NCBI GenBank assembly: GCA_021300125.1
Contig: JAJTHX010000201.1
Coordinates: forward strand, 1 to 9,393
Direction: 5' to 3'
Origin: Betaproteobacteria bacterium
Lineage (GTDB): Bacteria > Pseudomonadota > Gammaproteobacteria > Burkholderiales > SG8-41
Length of the DNA stretch: 9,393 bases
Below the pieces are notes generated by a model, which was not told where the DNA came from, searched no databases, and saw only the letters and a program-made list of their open reading frames with translations. A program made the translations under genes and the position numbers. Within the stretch, counting starts at the first letter, position 1; each line of letters starts with the position of its first letter. This document shows positions 1-6,201 of the stretch, one piece after another.

Positions 1-1121
1 AGGTGATCAAGGTCGAGCCGCCCGCCGGCGACACCCTGCGCGCCTGGAAGACCAGGGGCGTGCAAACCAACTGGAAACTCTACGCCCGCAGCAAAAAAAG
101 CCTGGGCCTCGAACTGCGCAAGCCCGAAGCGCGGGAATTGCTCAAAAAACTGCTGCCCTCTGCGCAGATGTTCATCGAGAGCTTCCGGCCGGGCACGCTG
201 GAGAAGATGGGCCTCGGCCCCGAGGTGCTGCTGCAGATCAATCCCGGGCTGGTGATCGTGCGCGTCTCCGGATGGGGCCAGGACGGCCCCTACAGCAAGC
301 GCCCGGGCTTCGGCACGCTGGTCGAGGGCATGTCGGGCTTCGCGTCCTTCAACGGCTTCGCCGACCGCGAGCCGGTGCTGCCGCCGATGTACCTCGCCGA
401 CACCGTGGCCGGGCTCTACGGCGCGGCGGCGGCGATGACCGCGCTGCGCGAGGTCGAGATCAACGGCGGCCGCGGCCAGGTCATCGACCTGCCGCTGCTC
501 GATCCGCTGTTCGCGGTGCTGGGACCCCAGGCCGCCAACTACCGCCTCACGGGCAAGGTCAAGCCGCGCACCGGCAGCCGCTCGACCAATGCCGGGCCGC
601 GCAACGCCTACCGCTGCAAGGACGGGCATTACGTCTGCCTGTCATCGTCCACACAGAAGATGGCAGAGCGCCTGTTCCGCTCGATCGGCCACCCTGAATT
701 CATCACCGATCCGCGCTACGCCACCAACGAGGAACGGGTGAAGCATGCCGAGGAGCTCGACGCGGTGATCGGCGCCTTCGTCGCGCAGCGCACCCAGTCC
801 GAGAATGTGGCCTTCTTCGAGGAGGCCGAGGTCACCATCGGCCCGATCTACGACATCACCCAGATCCTCGAGGACCCGCATTTCAAGGCCCGCGCCATCC
901 TCGCCGGCTATCCGGACCCCGACATGGGCGAGTTTCCGATGCACCACGTGGTGCCGCGATTGTCGGGAACCCCGGCGTCCATCCGCACGCCGGCGCCCGA
1001 GCTTGGCGAGCACAACCGCGAACTGCTGCGCGAGGCCGGTATCGATGACGCCGCCTACCAGGCCCTGCTGGCATCCGGCGTCGCCTGCGCCGGTGCCGCA
1101 GCCGACAACGAAGACGAATGA
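1..1121 (+). CDS. Class III CoA-transferase, CaiB/BaiF family (5' partial)
   Basis: This family moves CoA from one thioester (often succinyl-CoA) to a free carboxylic acid through an aspartyl-CoA anhydride; it is cytoplasmic. The reading frame is open from the left edge. The first full codon is base 3, a GTG that reads as the Val of the family's conserved VIKVE strand rather than as a start. Aligned with the complete paralogue at 4954-6201, about 33 N-terminal residues are missing. In the visible 372 residues, VIKVEPPAGD opens the fragment, SGWGQDGPY lies at about 89-97, and MYLADTVAG carries the expected catalytic Asp (fragment residue 133, codon 399-401). The C-terminal ILEDPHFKAR and PELGEHNRELL-type segments are also typical. 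The CitE-like gene follows after 46 bases on the same strand, so the two probably work in one pathway. The family assignment is firm; the acid substrate cannot be read from sequence. Confidence 0.93.
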   Translation, partial: VIKVEPPAGDTLRAWKTRGVQTNWKLYARSKKSLGLELRKPEARELLKKLLPSAQMFIESFRPGTLEKMGLGPEVLLQINPGLVIVRVSGWGQDGPYSKRPGFGTLVEGMSGFASFNGFADREPVLPPMYLADTVAGLYGAAAAMTALREVEINGGRGQVIDLPLLDPLFAVLGPQAANYRLTGKVKPRTGSRSTNAGPRNAYRCKDGHYVCLSSSTQKMAERLFRSIGHPEFITDPRYATNEERVKHAEELDAVIGAFVAQRTQSENVAFFEEAEVTIGPIYDITQILEDPHFKARAILAGYPDPDMGEFPMHHVVPRLSGTPASIRTPAPELGEHNRELLREAGIDDAAYQALLASGVACAGAAADNEDE

Positions 1122-1167
1122 CGCGGCGGCGCCGCAGATCCTGAACATCACCGCAAAGGAAACCTCC

Positions 1168-2079
1168 ATGTACCGCGAACTTCCCGTCTGGCGCTCCCTG
1201 ATGTATGTGCCCGTCAACGTCGAAAAATACGTCGACAAAGCCCACACCCGCGGCGCCGACGTGATCCAGCTCGACGTCGAGGACAGCGTGCCGCCGGCGG
1301 AAAAAGCCAATGCGCGCAAGCTGATCGAGAAAAATGCCGCCCGCGTGCGCCGCGGCGGTGCCGACGTGGTGGTGCGCATCAACCAGCCGCTGTCGCTGGC
1401 GGTGCGCGACATCGAGTGCGCGGTATGCCCGGACGTCAACGGCATCGCGGTGACCAAGGCCTCCGGCGTGTCTCACCTGCAGCTGCTGGACGAACTGGTC
1501 AGCGAGCTCGAGCAGAAACGCGGCATGACCGTCGGCCACACGAAATTCATCACCATGATCGAAACGCCGGAGGCGTTCTTCAAAATCCGCGAGATCACCA
1601 CCGCCACGCCCCGCATCATCGCCTGCAACATCGGCGGCGAGGACTTTGCGCTGAACTGCAACATGCAGCCCACGGGCGAGGCGCTGTTCTATCCCAAGCA
1701 GCAGATGGTCATCGCCGCCAATGCCACGGGCATCATGCCGCTGGGGTTCGTTGACAGCGTCGCCACCTTCGGCGACTGGGACAACTTCCGCAAGATGGTG
1801 CGGCGCTCGCGCGACTTCGGCTTCATGGGGGCGGGGTGCATCCATCCCGGCCAGGTCACCATCGTCAACGAGGAATACAAGCCAAGCGCGGTCGAGGTCG
1901 AATACGCGCGCAAGGTCATCGCGATGGACAAGGAGGCCGCCGCCGCCGGCCGCGGTTCCTTCGCGCTCGACGGCAAGATGATCGACATTCCGATCATCGT
2001 CCGTGCCGAACGCCTGCTCCGGCGTTACGACGCCATCGTCGCGCGTGAGGCGAAGACACTGGCGGCGATGAAGGGCTGA
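1168..2079 (+). CDS. CitE-like acyl-CoA lyase (HpcH/HpaI aldolase / citrate lyase beta family)
   Basis: The product is 303 residues, the usual size for stand-alone CitE-like enzymes, which make or break C-C bonds of malyl-, citramalyl- or related 3-hydroxyacyl-CoA esters in a Mg2+-dependent TIM barrel. Visible family marks are QLDVEDSVPP (34-43), VVRIN with the substrate-binding Arg70, MIETPEAF with metal ligand Glu132, GGEDFAL with Glu158/Asp159 as the second metal site, and GCIHPGQV (223-230) near the C-terminus. The ATG at 1168 is chosen because AAAGGA (1155-1160) lies seven bases upstream and the protein begins just before the first barrel strand (RSLMYVP). The frame is open further upstream, but that part overlaps the preceding transferase gene and has shadow-like Arg/Ser/Pro composition. 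Next to a CoA-transferase, a citramalyl-CoA or malyl-CoA lyase role is plausible; citryl-CoA lyase is unlikely without the alpha and gamma subunits. Confidence 0.92.
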   Translation: MYRELPVWRSLMYVPVNVEKYVDKAHTRGADVIQLDVEDSVPPAEKANARKLIEKNAARVRRGGADVVVRINQPLSLAVRDIECAVCPDVNGIAVTKASGVSHLQLLDELVSELEQKRGMTVGHTKFITMIETPEAFFKIREITTATPRIIACNIGGEDFALNCNMQPTGEALFYPKQQMVIAANATGIMPLGFVDSVATFGDWDNFRKMVRRSRDFGFMGAGCIHPGQVTIVNEEYKPSAVEVEYARKVIAMDKEAAAAGRGSFALDGKMIDIPIIVRAERLLRRYDAIVAREAKTLAAMKG

Positions 2080-2103
2080 GCCGCAGGGCTGCGGCCCGGC
2101 CTG

Positions 2104-2134
2104 CGCCCGCGATTGCCGCGGGCGGATTCTCTTT
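2104..2134 (+). terminator. Possible intrinsic terminator after the CitE-like gene
   Basis: A perfect 8-bp GC stem (CGCCCGCG at 2104-2111 with CGCGGGCG at 2117-2124) closes a 5-base loop and is followed by the T-rich stretch GATTCTCTTT (2125-2134). It starts 24 bases after the lyase stop codon and 74 bases before the next start. The T tract is interrupted by C, so termination may be partial. It probably separates the transferase-lyase unit from the binding-protein/dioxygenase unit. Confidence 0.5.
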
Positions 2135-2155
2135 CCCCCGCGCCTCGGCTAGGAT
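2127..2155 (+). promoter_or_regulatory. Weak candidate sigma-70 promoter for the first Bug gene
   Basis: TAGGAT (2150-2155) matches four of six bases of a -10 box, and TTCTCT (2127-2132), 17 bases upstream, is a poor -35 box that overlaps the tail of the hairpin terminator. The position, between a terminator-like hairpin and a gene with a strong ribosome binding site, is the main support. The motif match alone would not be convincing. Confidence 0.22.
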
Positions 2156-2197
2156 GGCGCGTCACGCGCCGCATCCTGCGGCCGCCGGGGGAGAAAA

Positions 2198-3163
2198 ATG
2201 ATCAATAAAATCAATTACTTGCTTTTTATCGCGCTGGCCATCACGAGTGCCACGGCAAGCGCCCAGCCCGCAGCAAAGTTTCCGACCAAACCGGTACGCA
2301 TCATCGTCGCCTTCCCGCCGGGCAGTTCCACCGACATCGTCGCCCGCGTGGTCGCCGAACGGCTGACCGAACTGTGGGGCCACAACGTGCTGGTGGAGAA
2401 CCGCCCTGGTGCCGCCGGCAACATCGGCACCCAGGCCGCGTTGCGCGCCAACCCCGACGGCCACACACTGCTGATGAACAGCTCGGCGATCGCGGTGAAC
2501 GTCAGCCTCTATGCCAACCCCGGCTACACGATGAAGGACCTGGTGCCGGTACTGCAGGGGCCGACCACGCCGAACATGATCACCGTGCATCCTTCGCTCA
2601 CGGCAAAAACGCTGCAGGAGCTGATCGCACTGGCGAGGACCAAACCGCTGTCCTACGGCTCTTCCGGCACCGGCACCACGCCGCACCTGAACATGGAAAT
2701 GATTTTCCGCTCGCTGGCGAAAGTGGACATCACCCATGTCCCCTACAACCCGGCAGCAGCCGCGGCGGCGGTGGTCGGCAACCAGGTGCCGGTGGGCTCG
2801 ACCTCGATGCCGCCGGCGGTGCCGCATGTCAAGGCAGGCCGGCTGCGCGCGATCGCGGTGACTTCGGCGAAGCGTTCCGGCGTGCTGCCCGAGGTGCCGA
2901 CCGTGGCCGAGTCGGGCTTCGCGGGCTTCGACGACGGTACCTGGTTCTCGGTGTTCGCCCCGCTGGGCGTGGCGCCGGCGACGGTGAACCAGATCAATCG
3001 CGATTTCAGCGCCGCGCTGCAGTCGGCGCAGGCGAAGGAGCGCCTCGCGGCGCTGTCGCTGGAATTTACCCCCAACACCGCCGCCGAGTTCGCGGCACGC
3101 CTGAAAACCGAAGTCGAAAAATACGCGCAGATGGTGAAGCAGTCCGGCGCGCGCGTGGACTGA
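2198..3163 (+). CDS. Bug/TctC-family periplasmic solute-binding protein (first copy)
   Basis: The protein has 321 residues, normal for the Bug (TctC) family of extracytoplasmic receptors that bind carboxylates and related small molecules for tripartite tricarboxylate transporters or for sensing. An N-terminal signal peptide with Lys4, a hydrophobic core (8-18) and a likely signal peptidase I site at ATASA|Q (22/23) is visible; there is no lipobox Cys. Family marks are FPTKPVRIIVAFPPGSSTD (28-46, where the usual GGSTD is GSSTD), VENRPGAAGNIG (66-77), ANPDGHTLL and HVPYNP (usually HVPYKG). The ATG at 2198 has a strong GGGGGAGA Shine-Dalgarno (2187-2194). The first codons are strikingly AT-rich for this genome. 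No TctA/TctB membrane genes are present, so transport through components encoded elsewhere is inferred. The dioxygenase gene follows after only 11 bases, suggesting the ligand is an aromatic acid or its ring-cleavage product. Confidence 0.93.
   Translation: MINKINYLLFIALAITSATASAQPAAKFPTKPVRIIVAFPPGSSTDIVARVVAERLTELWGHNVLVENRPGAAGNIGTQAALRANPDGHTLLMNSSAIAVNVSLYANPGYTMKDLVPVLQGPTTPNMITVHPSLTAKTLQELIALARTKPLSYGSSGTGTTPHLNMEMIFRSLAKVDITHVPYNPAAAAAAVVGNQVPVGSTSMPPAVPHVKAGRLRAIAVTSAKRSGVLPEVPTVAESGFAGFDDGTWFSVFAPLGVAPATVNQINRDFSAALQSAQAKERLAALSLEFTPNTAAEFAARLKTEVEKYAQMVKQSGARVD
2204..2220 (+). repeat. Leader-codon repeat, copy 1 (start of first Bug gene)
   Basis: These 17 bases match 6197-6213 at 16 positions (one T/A change). 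They encode NKINYL near the N-terminus of the first Bug protein, against NKIKYL in the second. The match is higher than elsewhere in the two genes and is AT-rich in otherwise GC-rich DNA, so it is either a remnant of duplication or a selected low-structure translation start. Confidence 0.6.
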
Positions 3164-3174
3164 ACGCAGAAGCC

Positions 3175-4035
3175 ATGCGCGACGTCGACAGCAACACCAT
3201 CACAGCGGCGGTCGTCCGTTCCTTCGACGGCGCGGCCGACCCCAGGCTGCGCGAGATCATCGCCAGCCTGGTGCGCCACCTGCACGGTTTTGCGCGCGAA
3301 ACCCGCCTGACGCCGGAGGAATGGCAGGCCGGACTCGATTTCCTTCACCGCGCGGCACGCATCAGCAACGAGTCACGCAGCGAATTCGTGCTGACTTCGG
3401 ACATTCTCGGCCTGTCCTCGCTGGTCGATCTCATCGCCAGCGGCAAGGGCGGCACCGAACGCAGTGCGCTGGGTCCCTTCCATGCTGAAGGCTCCCCGCT
3501 GCTTGAAGTCGGCGGCGATCTCAAGCGCGACAACGCCGGCGAACCGATGCTGGTCAGTGGCCGCGTGCTGGATACGGCTGGCCGCCCGGTACCGCGCGCG
3601 CAGCTTGATTTCTGGCAGGCGGCCGTCAACGGCAAGTACTGGCAGCAGGACCCCGAGCAAAACCCGGACAACCTGCGGTTTCGCATGCTGACCCGCGATG
3701 ATGGTGCCTATTCGTTCACCACGGTGCGGCCTGCGCCGTACACCGTGCCCTACGACGGCCCGGTGGGCGAACTGCTGCGCGCCGCCGGCCGCCATGCCTG
3801 GCGGCCGGCGCATTTCCATTTCATCGTCTCAGCCGAGGGTCATCACGCGCTGACGACCGAGGTGTTTTTCGCTGATGATCCCTACATCGACGGCGATGCG
3901 GTGTTCGGCGTGCGCGAGTCGCTGCTGGTTCAACCGCAGCAAAATCACGACGGGGAACTGGCCCGGCGCCACGGCCTGCCGCTGCCGTTTGAGCAGGTGA
4001 TCTTCGACTTCCGCCTCGCGCCCGCCCCCGGGTGA
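3175..4035 (+). CDS. Intradiol ring-cleavage dioxygenase, hydroxyquinol 1,2-dioxygenase-like
   Basis: The 286-residue product belongs to the non-haem Fe(III) intradiol dioxygenases, which open catechol-type rings between the two hydroxyls to give muconate- or maleylacetate-type diacids. An N-terminal helical dimerisation domain (about 1-95, with LTPEEWQAGLDFLHRAA and EFVLTSDILGLSSLVD) is followed by the catalytic beta-sandwich beginning at SALGPFH. All four expected iron ligands are visible: Tyr155 (NGKYWQQ), Tyr189 (PAPYTVP), His213 and His215 (RPAHFHF), with the conserved Arg210. DGPVGELL, GRHAWRPAH and DPYIDGDAVFGV resemble hydroxyquinol enzymes more than catechol or protocatechuate ones, and the helical N-domain argues against protocatechuate 3,4-dioxygenase. 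The ATG at 3175 is used because it is 11 bases after the Bug stop; its Shine-Dalgarno (AGAAG, 3169-3173) is weak and close, so translational coupling is likely. Substrate is inferred only; no maleylacetate reductase or ring hydroxylase is nearby. Confidence 0.93.
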   Translation: MRDVDSNTITAAVVRSFDGAADPRLREIIASLVRHLHGFARETRLTPEEWQAGLDFLHRAARISNESRSEFVLTSDILGLSSLVDLIASGKGGTERSALGPFHAEGSPLLEVGGDLKRDNAGEPMLVSGRVLDTAGRPVPRAQLDFWQAAVNGKYWQQDPEQNPDNLRFRMLTRDDGAYSFTTVRPAPYTVPYDGPVGELLRAAGRHAWRPAHFHFIVSAEGHHALTTEVFFADDPYIDGDAVFGVRESLLVQPQQNHDGELARRHGLPLPFEQVIFDFRLAPAPG

Positions 4036-4053
4036 TGGCTTAAAATCGGGGGC
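4024..4053. repeat. Inverted repeat across the dioxygenase stop codon, with a -10-like loop
   Basis: GCCCCCG (4024-4030) is exactly complementary to CGGGGGC (4047-4053), with a 16-base spacer holding the dioxygenase stop codon and the AT-rich hexamer TAAAAT (4041-4046). No T tract follows, so it is not a standard intrinsic terminator. The hexamer fits a -10 box for the hydratase gene at 4080, but no recognisable -35 box lies 16-18 bases upstream. It could be an operator, an mRNA processing or stability hairpin, or chance. Confidence 0.4.
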
Positions 4054-4079
4054 TGATAACCGTTCACCGAAAGCCCAGC

Positions 4080-4940
4080 ATGTCCGCAGACCCCGATGCC
4101 CTGAATGCCCTGAAGCAATGGATCGGCCGCAGCGAATCGGCCATCGACTATGTCACCGTGCCTGCGGTGGACCGCCTGGCCGCCACGCTCGACCGCAACG
4201 ATCCCTTCCCGAAAATGGGCGACCCCTTGCCCGTCGGCTGGCACTCGATCCTGTTCCCGCGCGTGGTGCGCCATTCGCAGATCGGCCCGGATGGCCATCC
4301 CGCGCGCGGCGATTTCCTGCCACCGGTACCGCTGCCGCGGCGCATGTTCGCCGGCAAGCGCACGACCTTCACCGCGCCGCTATACATCGGTGACGAGGTC
4401 CACCGCACCTCAACCATCCAGAATGTCACCGTCAAGGACGGCCGCAGCGGGCGCATGGTGTTCGTCACCGTGAAGACCGACATCCGCAACACGAAAGGCG
4501 TCGCGATCAGCGAGGAGCAGGACATCGTCTACCGCGGCGAACCCGACAAGAATGCGCCGCCGCCTCCCCCCCAGCCGGCGCCGGGCCGGGCAGTGTGGCA
4601 GCACCAGGTCACGCCGGACCCGGTGATGCTGTTCCGCTACTCGGCACTGACTTTCAACGGCCACCGCATCCATTACGACCACCCCTATGTCACCGGTGTG
4701 GAGGGTTACCCCAATCTGGTGATGAACGGCGGACTCACCACGCTGCTGGTGTACGAACTGGCGCGCACCCATGCTTCGACCCCGATCAAGTTCATGTCCT
4801 CGCGCAATGTACGCGCGCTGTTTGTCGGCCGCACCATCACCATCTGCGGCGAGCCCTCGGCCGACAACAGGACGGCCAAGCTGTGGGCGCAGGATGATAC
4901 CGGCGCGCTGGCACTGACCGCGGAAGCGGAGTTCGCATGA
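4080..4940 (+). CDS. HTD2-type acyl-CoA hydratase/dehydratase (double hot-dog, itaconyl/mesaconyl-CoA hydratase-like)
   Basis: The 286-residue protein resembles the HTD2 / FAS1-like dehydratase group that includes mesaconyl-C4-CoA and itaconyl-CoA hydratases, which add or remove water across the double bond of enoyl-CoA esters. The N-terminal hot-dog half (about 1-155) has GDPLPVGWHSILFP and LPRRMFAGKRTTF. A Pro-rich linker (about 160-169) leads to the C-terminal hot-dog half with RYSALTFNGHRIHYDHPY (186-203), the family's version of the hydratase-2 motif, in which Asn193 stands where R-hydratases have Asp and His198 is the likely catalytic His. YPNLVMNGGLT (210-220) and the FMSSRNVRALFVG segment are also typical. 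The ATG at 4080 has a modest GAAAG Shine-Dalgarno (4069-4073). The second CoA-transferase starts 13 bases after the stop, so the pair is probably co-translated and acts in sequence on the same thioester. Direction and substrate are inferred. Confidence 0.88.
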   Translation: MSADPDALNALKQWIGRSESAIDYVTVPAVDRLAATLDRNDPFPKMGDPLPVGWHSILFPRVVRHSQIGPDGHPARGDFLPPVPLPRRMFAGKRTTFTAPLYIGDEVHRTSTIQNVTVKDGRSGRMVFVTVKTDIRNTKGVAISEEQDIVYRGEPDKNAPPPPPQPAPGRAVWQHQVTPDPVMLFRYSALTFNGHRIHYDHPYVTGVEGYPNLVMNGGLTTLLVYELARTHASTPIKFMSSRNVRALFVGRTITICGEPSADNRTAKLWAQDDTGALALTAEAEFA

Positions 4941-4953
4941 AAGGCATCCGATA

Positions 4954-6201
4954 ATGGCTGGTGGTCCGCTTGAAGGTGTCACCATCGTCGACCTGACTTC
5001 GGTCGTGGTCGGCCCGCTGGCGACGCAGATCCTCGCCGACCACGGCGCAGAAGTGATCAAGGTCGAAACCAAATCCGGCGACCTGATCCGCAACATGAAC
5101 GGCAAGTCGGTAACGCCGGGCATGGGCGCGAAATTCCTGCACCTTAACCGCAACAAGCGCTCGATCGTGCTCGACCTCAAGCACCCGGACGGCCACGCCG
5201 CGCTGATGAAGCTGATCGCGAAGGCCGATGTGCTGGTGTGGAACGTGCGGCCACCGGCGATGGCGCGGCTGAAGTTGTCGTACGACGATGTGCGCAAGGT
5301 CAATCCCGGCATCATCTACTGCGGCATGTTCGGCTTCGGCCAGGACGGCCGCTACCGCGAAAAGCCCGCCTACGACACCATCATCCAGGGTTCGGGCGGC
5401 ATGGCCGCGCTGCACCACCGCGCGATGGGCGAGCCGCGCTTCGTGCCGATGGTGGTGGCCGACAAGACCGTGGGGCTGATCGCCGTGCAGATGATCGCGA
5501 TGGCGCTCTACCGCAAGGCGAAGACCGGCGAAGGCTGCTCGATCGAGATCCCGATGTTCGAGAACCTGGTCAAGTTCGTGCTCGAAGAGCACATGTACCT
5601 GAAGACCTTCGACCCGCCGCTGGGCGAAACCGGGGATCCGCGCCTGCTCGATCCGCTGGGCAAGCCGATCCCGACCAGGGACGGCTGGATCTGCATCTCG
5701 GCCAATACCAACGACCAGGCCTTCGCCTTTTTCAAGGCCATCGGCCAGCCGGAGCTGAAGGACGACCCGCGCTTCTGCAGCGTGCAGGCGCGTTTTGCCA
5801 ACGTGAAGGCCTATTTCGAAGTGCGCATGGCCGCGCTCAAAGGCAAGACCACCGCCGAGTGGCTGGAAATCTTCGATGCCGCCGACGTGCCGGCGATGCC
5901 CTACCACACGCTCGACAGCGTGCTGGAAGATCCGCATCTGCAGGACATCGGCTTCTTCGAGATGAAAGACCATCCGACCGAGGGCCGCACGCGCAACATG
6001 CGTCTGCCCAACAAATGGTCCTGCGGCGTACGCAAAAGCTGGAGTCCCGCGCCGAAGCTGGGCCAGCAAAGCGTGGACATCCTGCGCGAAGCCGGCCTAC
6101 CCGAGGCCGACATTCAGCGCATGGTCAATGCCGGTGTAACTCTCGACGGCCGCCTCAAAACCTGGCATGACCACTCGGCGGATGGAAAAATAATTGAATA
6201 A
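4954..6201 (+). CDS. Class III CoA-transferase, CaiB/BaiF family (complete, second copy)
   Basis: At 415 residues this is a full-length member of the formyl-CoA transferase/CaiB/BaiF family. It begins PLEGVTIVDLTSVVVGPLA, continues with DHGAEVIKVE (29-38), LNRNKRSIVLDLK (64-76) and GFGQDGRY (127-134), and carries the expected catalytic Asp170 in VPMVVADKTVG. LEDPHLQDIGFF marks the C-terminal lobe. The ATG at 4954 follows GAAAGG (4939-4944) with nine bases between. It is clearly diverged from the transferase at the left edge, for example DKTVG against DTVAG and a longer insertion around KPIPTRDGW, so the two probably activate different acids or work in opposite directions. It lies directly after the hydratase gene, which suggests it supplies the enoyl-CoA substrate or recovers CoA from the product. 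The last eight bases overlap the next gene. Confidence 0.94.
   Translation: MAGGPLEGVTIVDLTSVVVGPLATQILADHGAEVIKVETKSGDLIRNMNGKSVTPGMGAKFLHLNRNKRSIVLDLKHPDGHAALMKLIAKADVLVWNVRPPAMARLKLSYDDVRKVNPGIIYCGMFGFGQDGRYREKPAYDTIIQGSGGMAALHHRAMGEPRFVPMVVADKTVGLIAVQMIAMALYRKAKTGEGCSIEIPMFENLVKFVLEEHMYLKTFDPPLGETGDPRLLDPLGKPIPTRDGWICISANTNDQAFAFFKAIGQPELKDDPRFCSVQARFANVKAYFEVRMAALKGKTTAEWLEIFDAADVPAMPYHTLDSVLEDPHLQDIGFFEMKDHPTEGRTRNMRLPNKWSCGVRKSWSPAPKLGQQSVDILREAGLPEADIQRMVNAGVTLDGRLKTWHDHSADGKIIE
6184..6196 (+). promoter_or_regulatory. Ribosome binding site fixing a TTG start
   Basis: GGA (6184-6186) lies seven bases before TTG (6194-6196). In this frame the codon just upstream of the TTG is TAA (6191-6193), so no earlier start is possible. 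The next possible start, TTG at 6215, has no Shine-Dalgarno and would remove the NKIKYL segment shared with the other Bug protein. The start is therefore placed at 6194, inside the last codons of the transferase gene. Confidence 0.6.

Noticed and set aside
1123..1135. GC palindrome between the first transferase and the CitE-like gene
   Set aside because: The stem is only five base pairs with a three-base loop and no T tract; such palindromes are common by chance in this base composition.
805..1167. Upstream extension of the CitE-like frame inside the first CoA-transferase
   Set aside because: The extension is low-complexity Arg/Ser/Pro sequence overlapping a real gene; the ATG at 1168 has a good ribosome binding site and gives the usual family length.
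2374..3174. Upstream extension of the dioxygenase frame inside the first Bug gene
   Set aside because: The extra 267 residues are Arg/Gly/His-rich shadow sequence; the dioxygenase family begins at the ATG at 3175, right after the Bug stop.
4837..6069. 410-codon open frame on the minus strand opposite the second CoA-transferase
   Set aside because: Its translation is rich in Arg, His, Ala and Val with no family motif, and it lies fully antisense to genes with clear motifs; this is expected from GC-rich codon usage.
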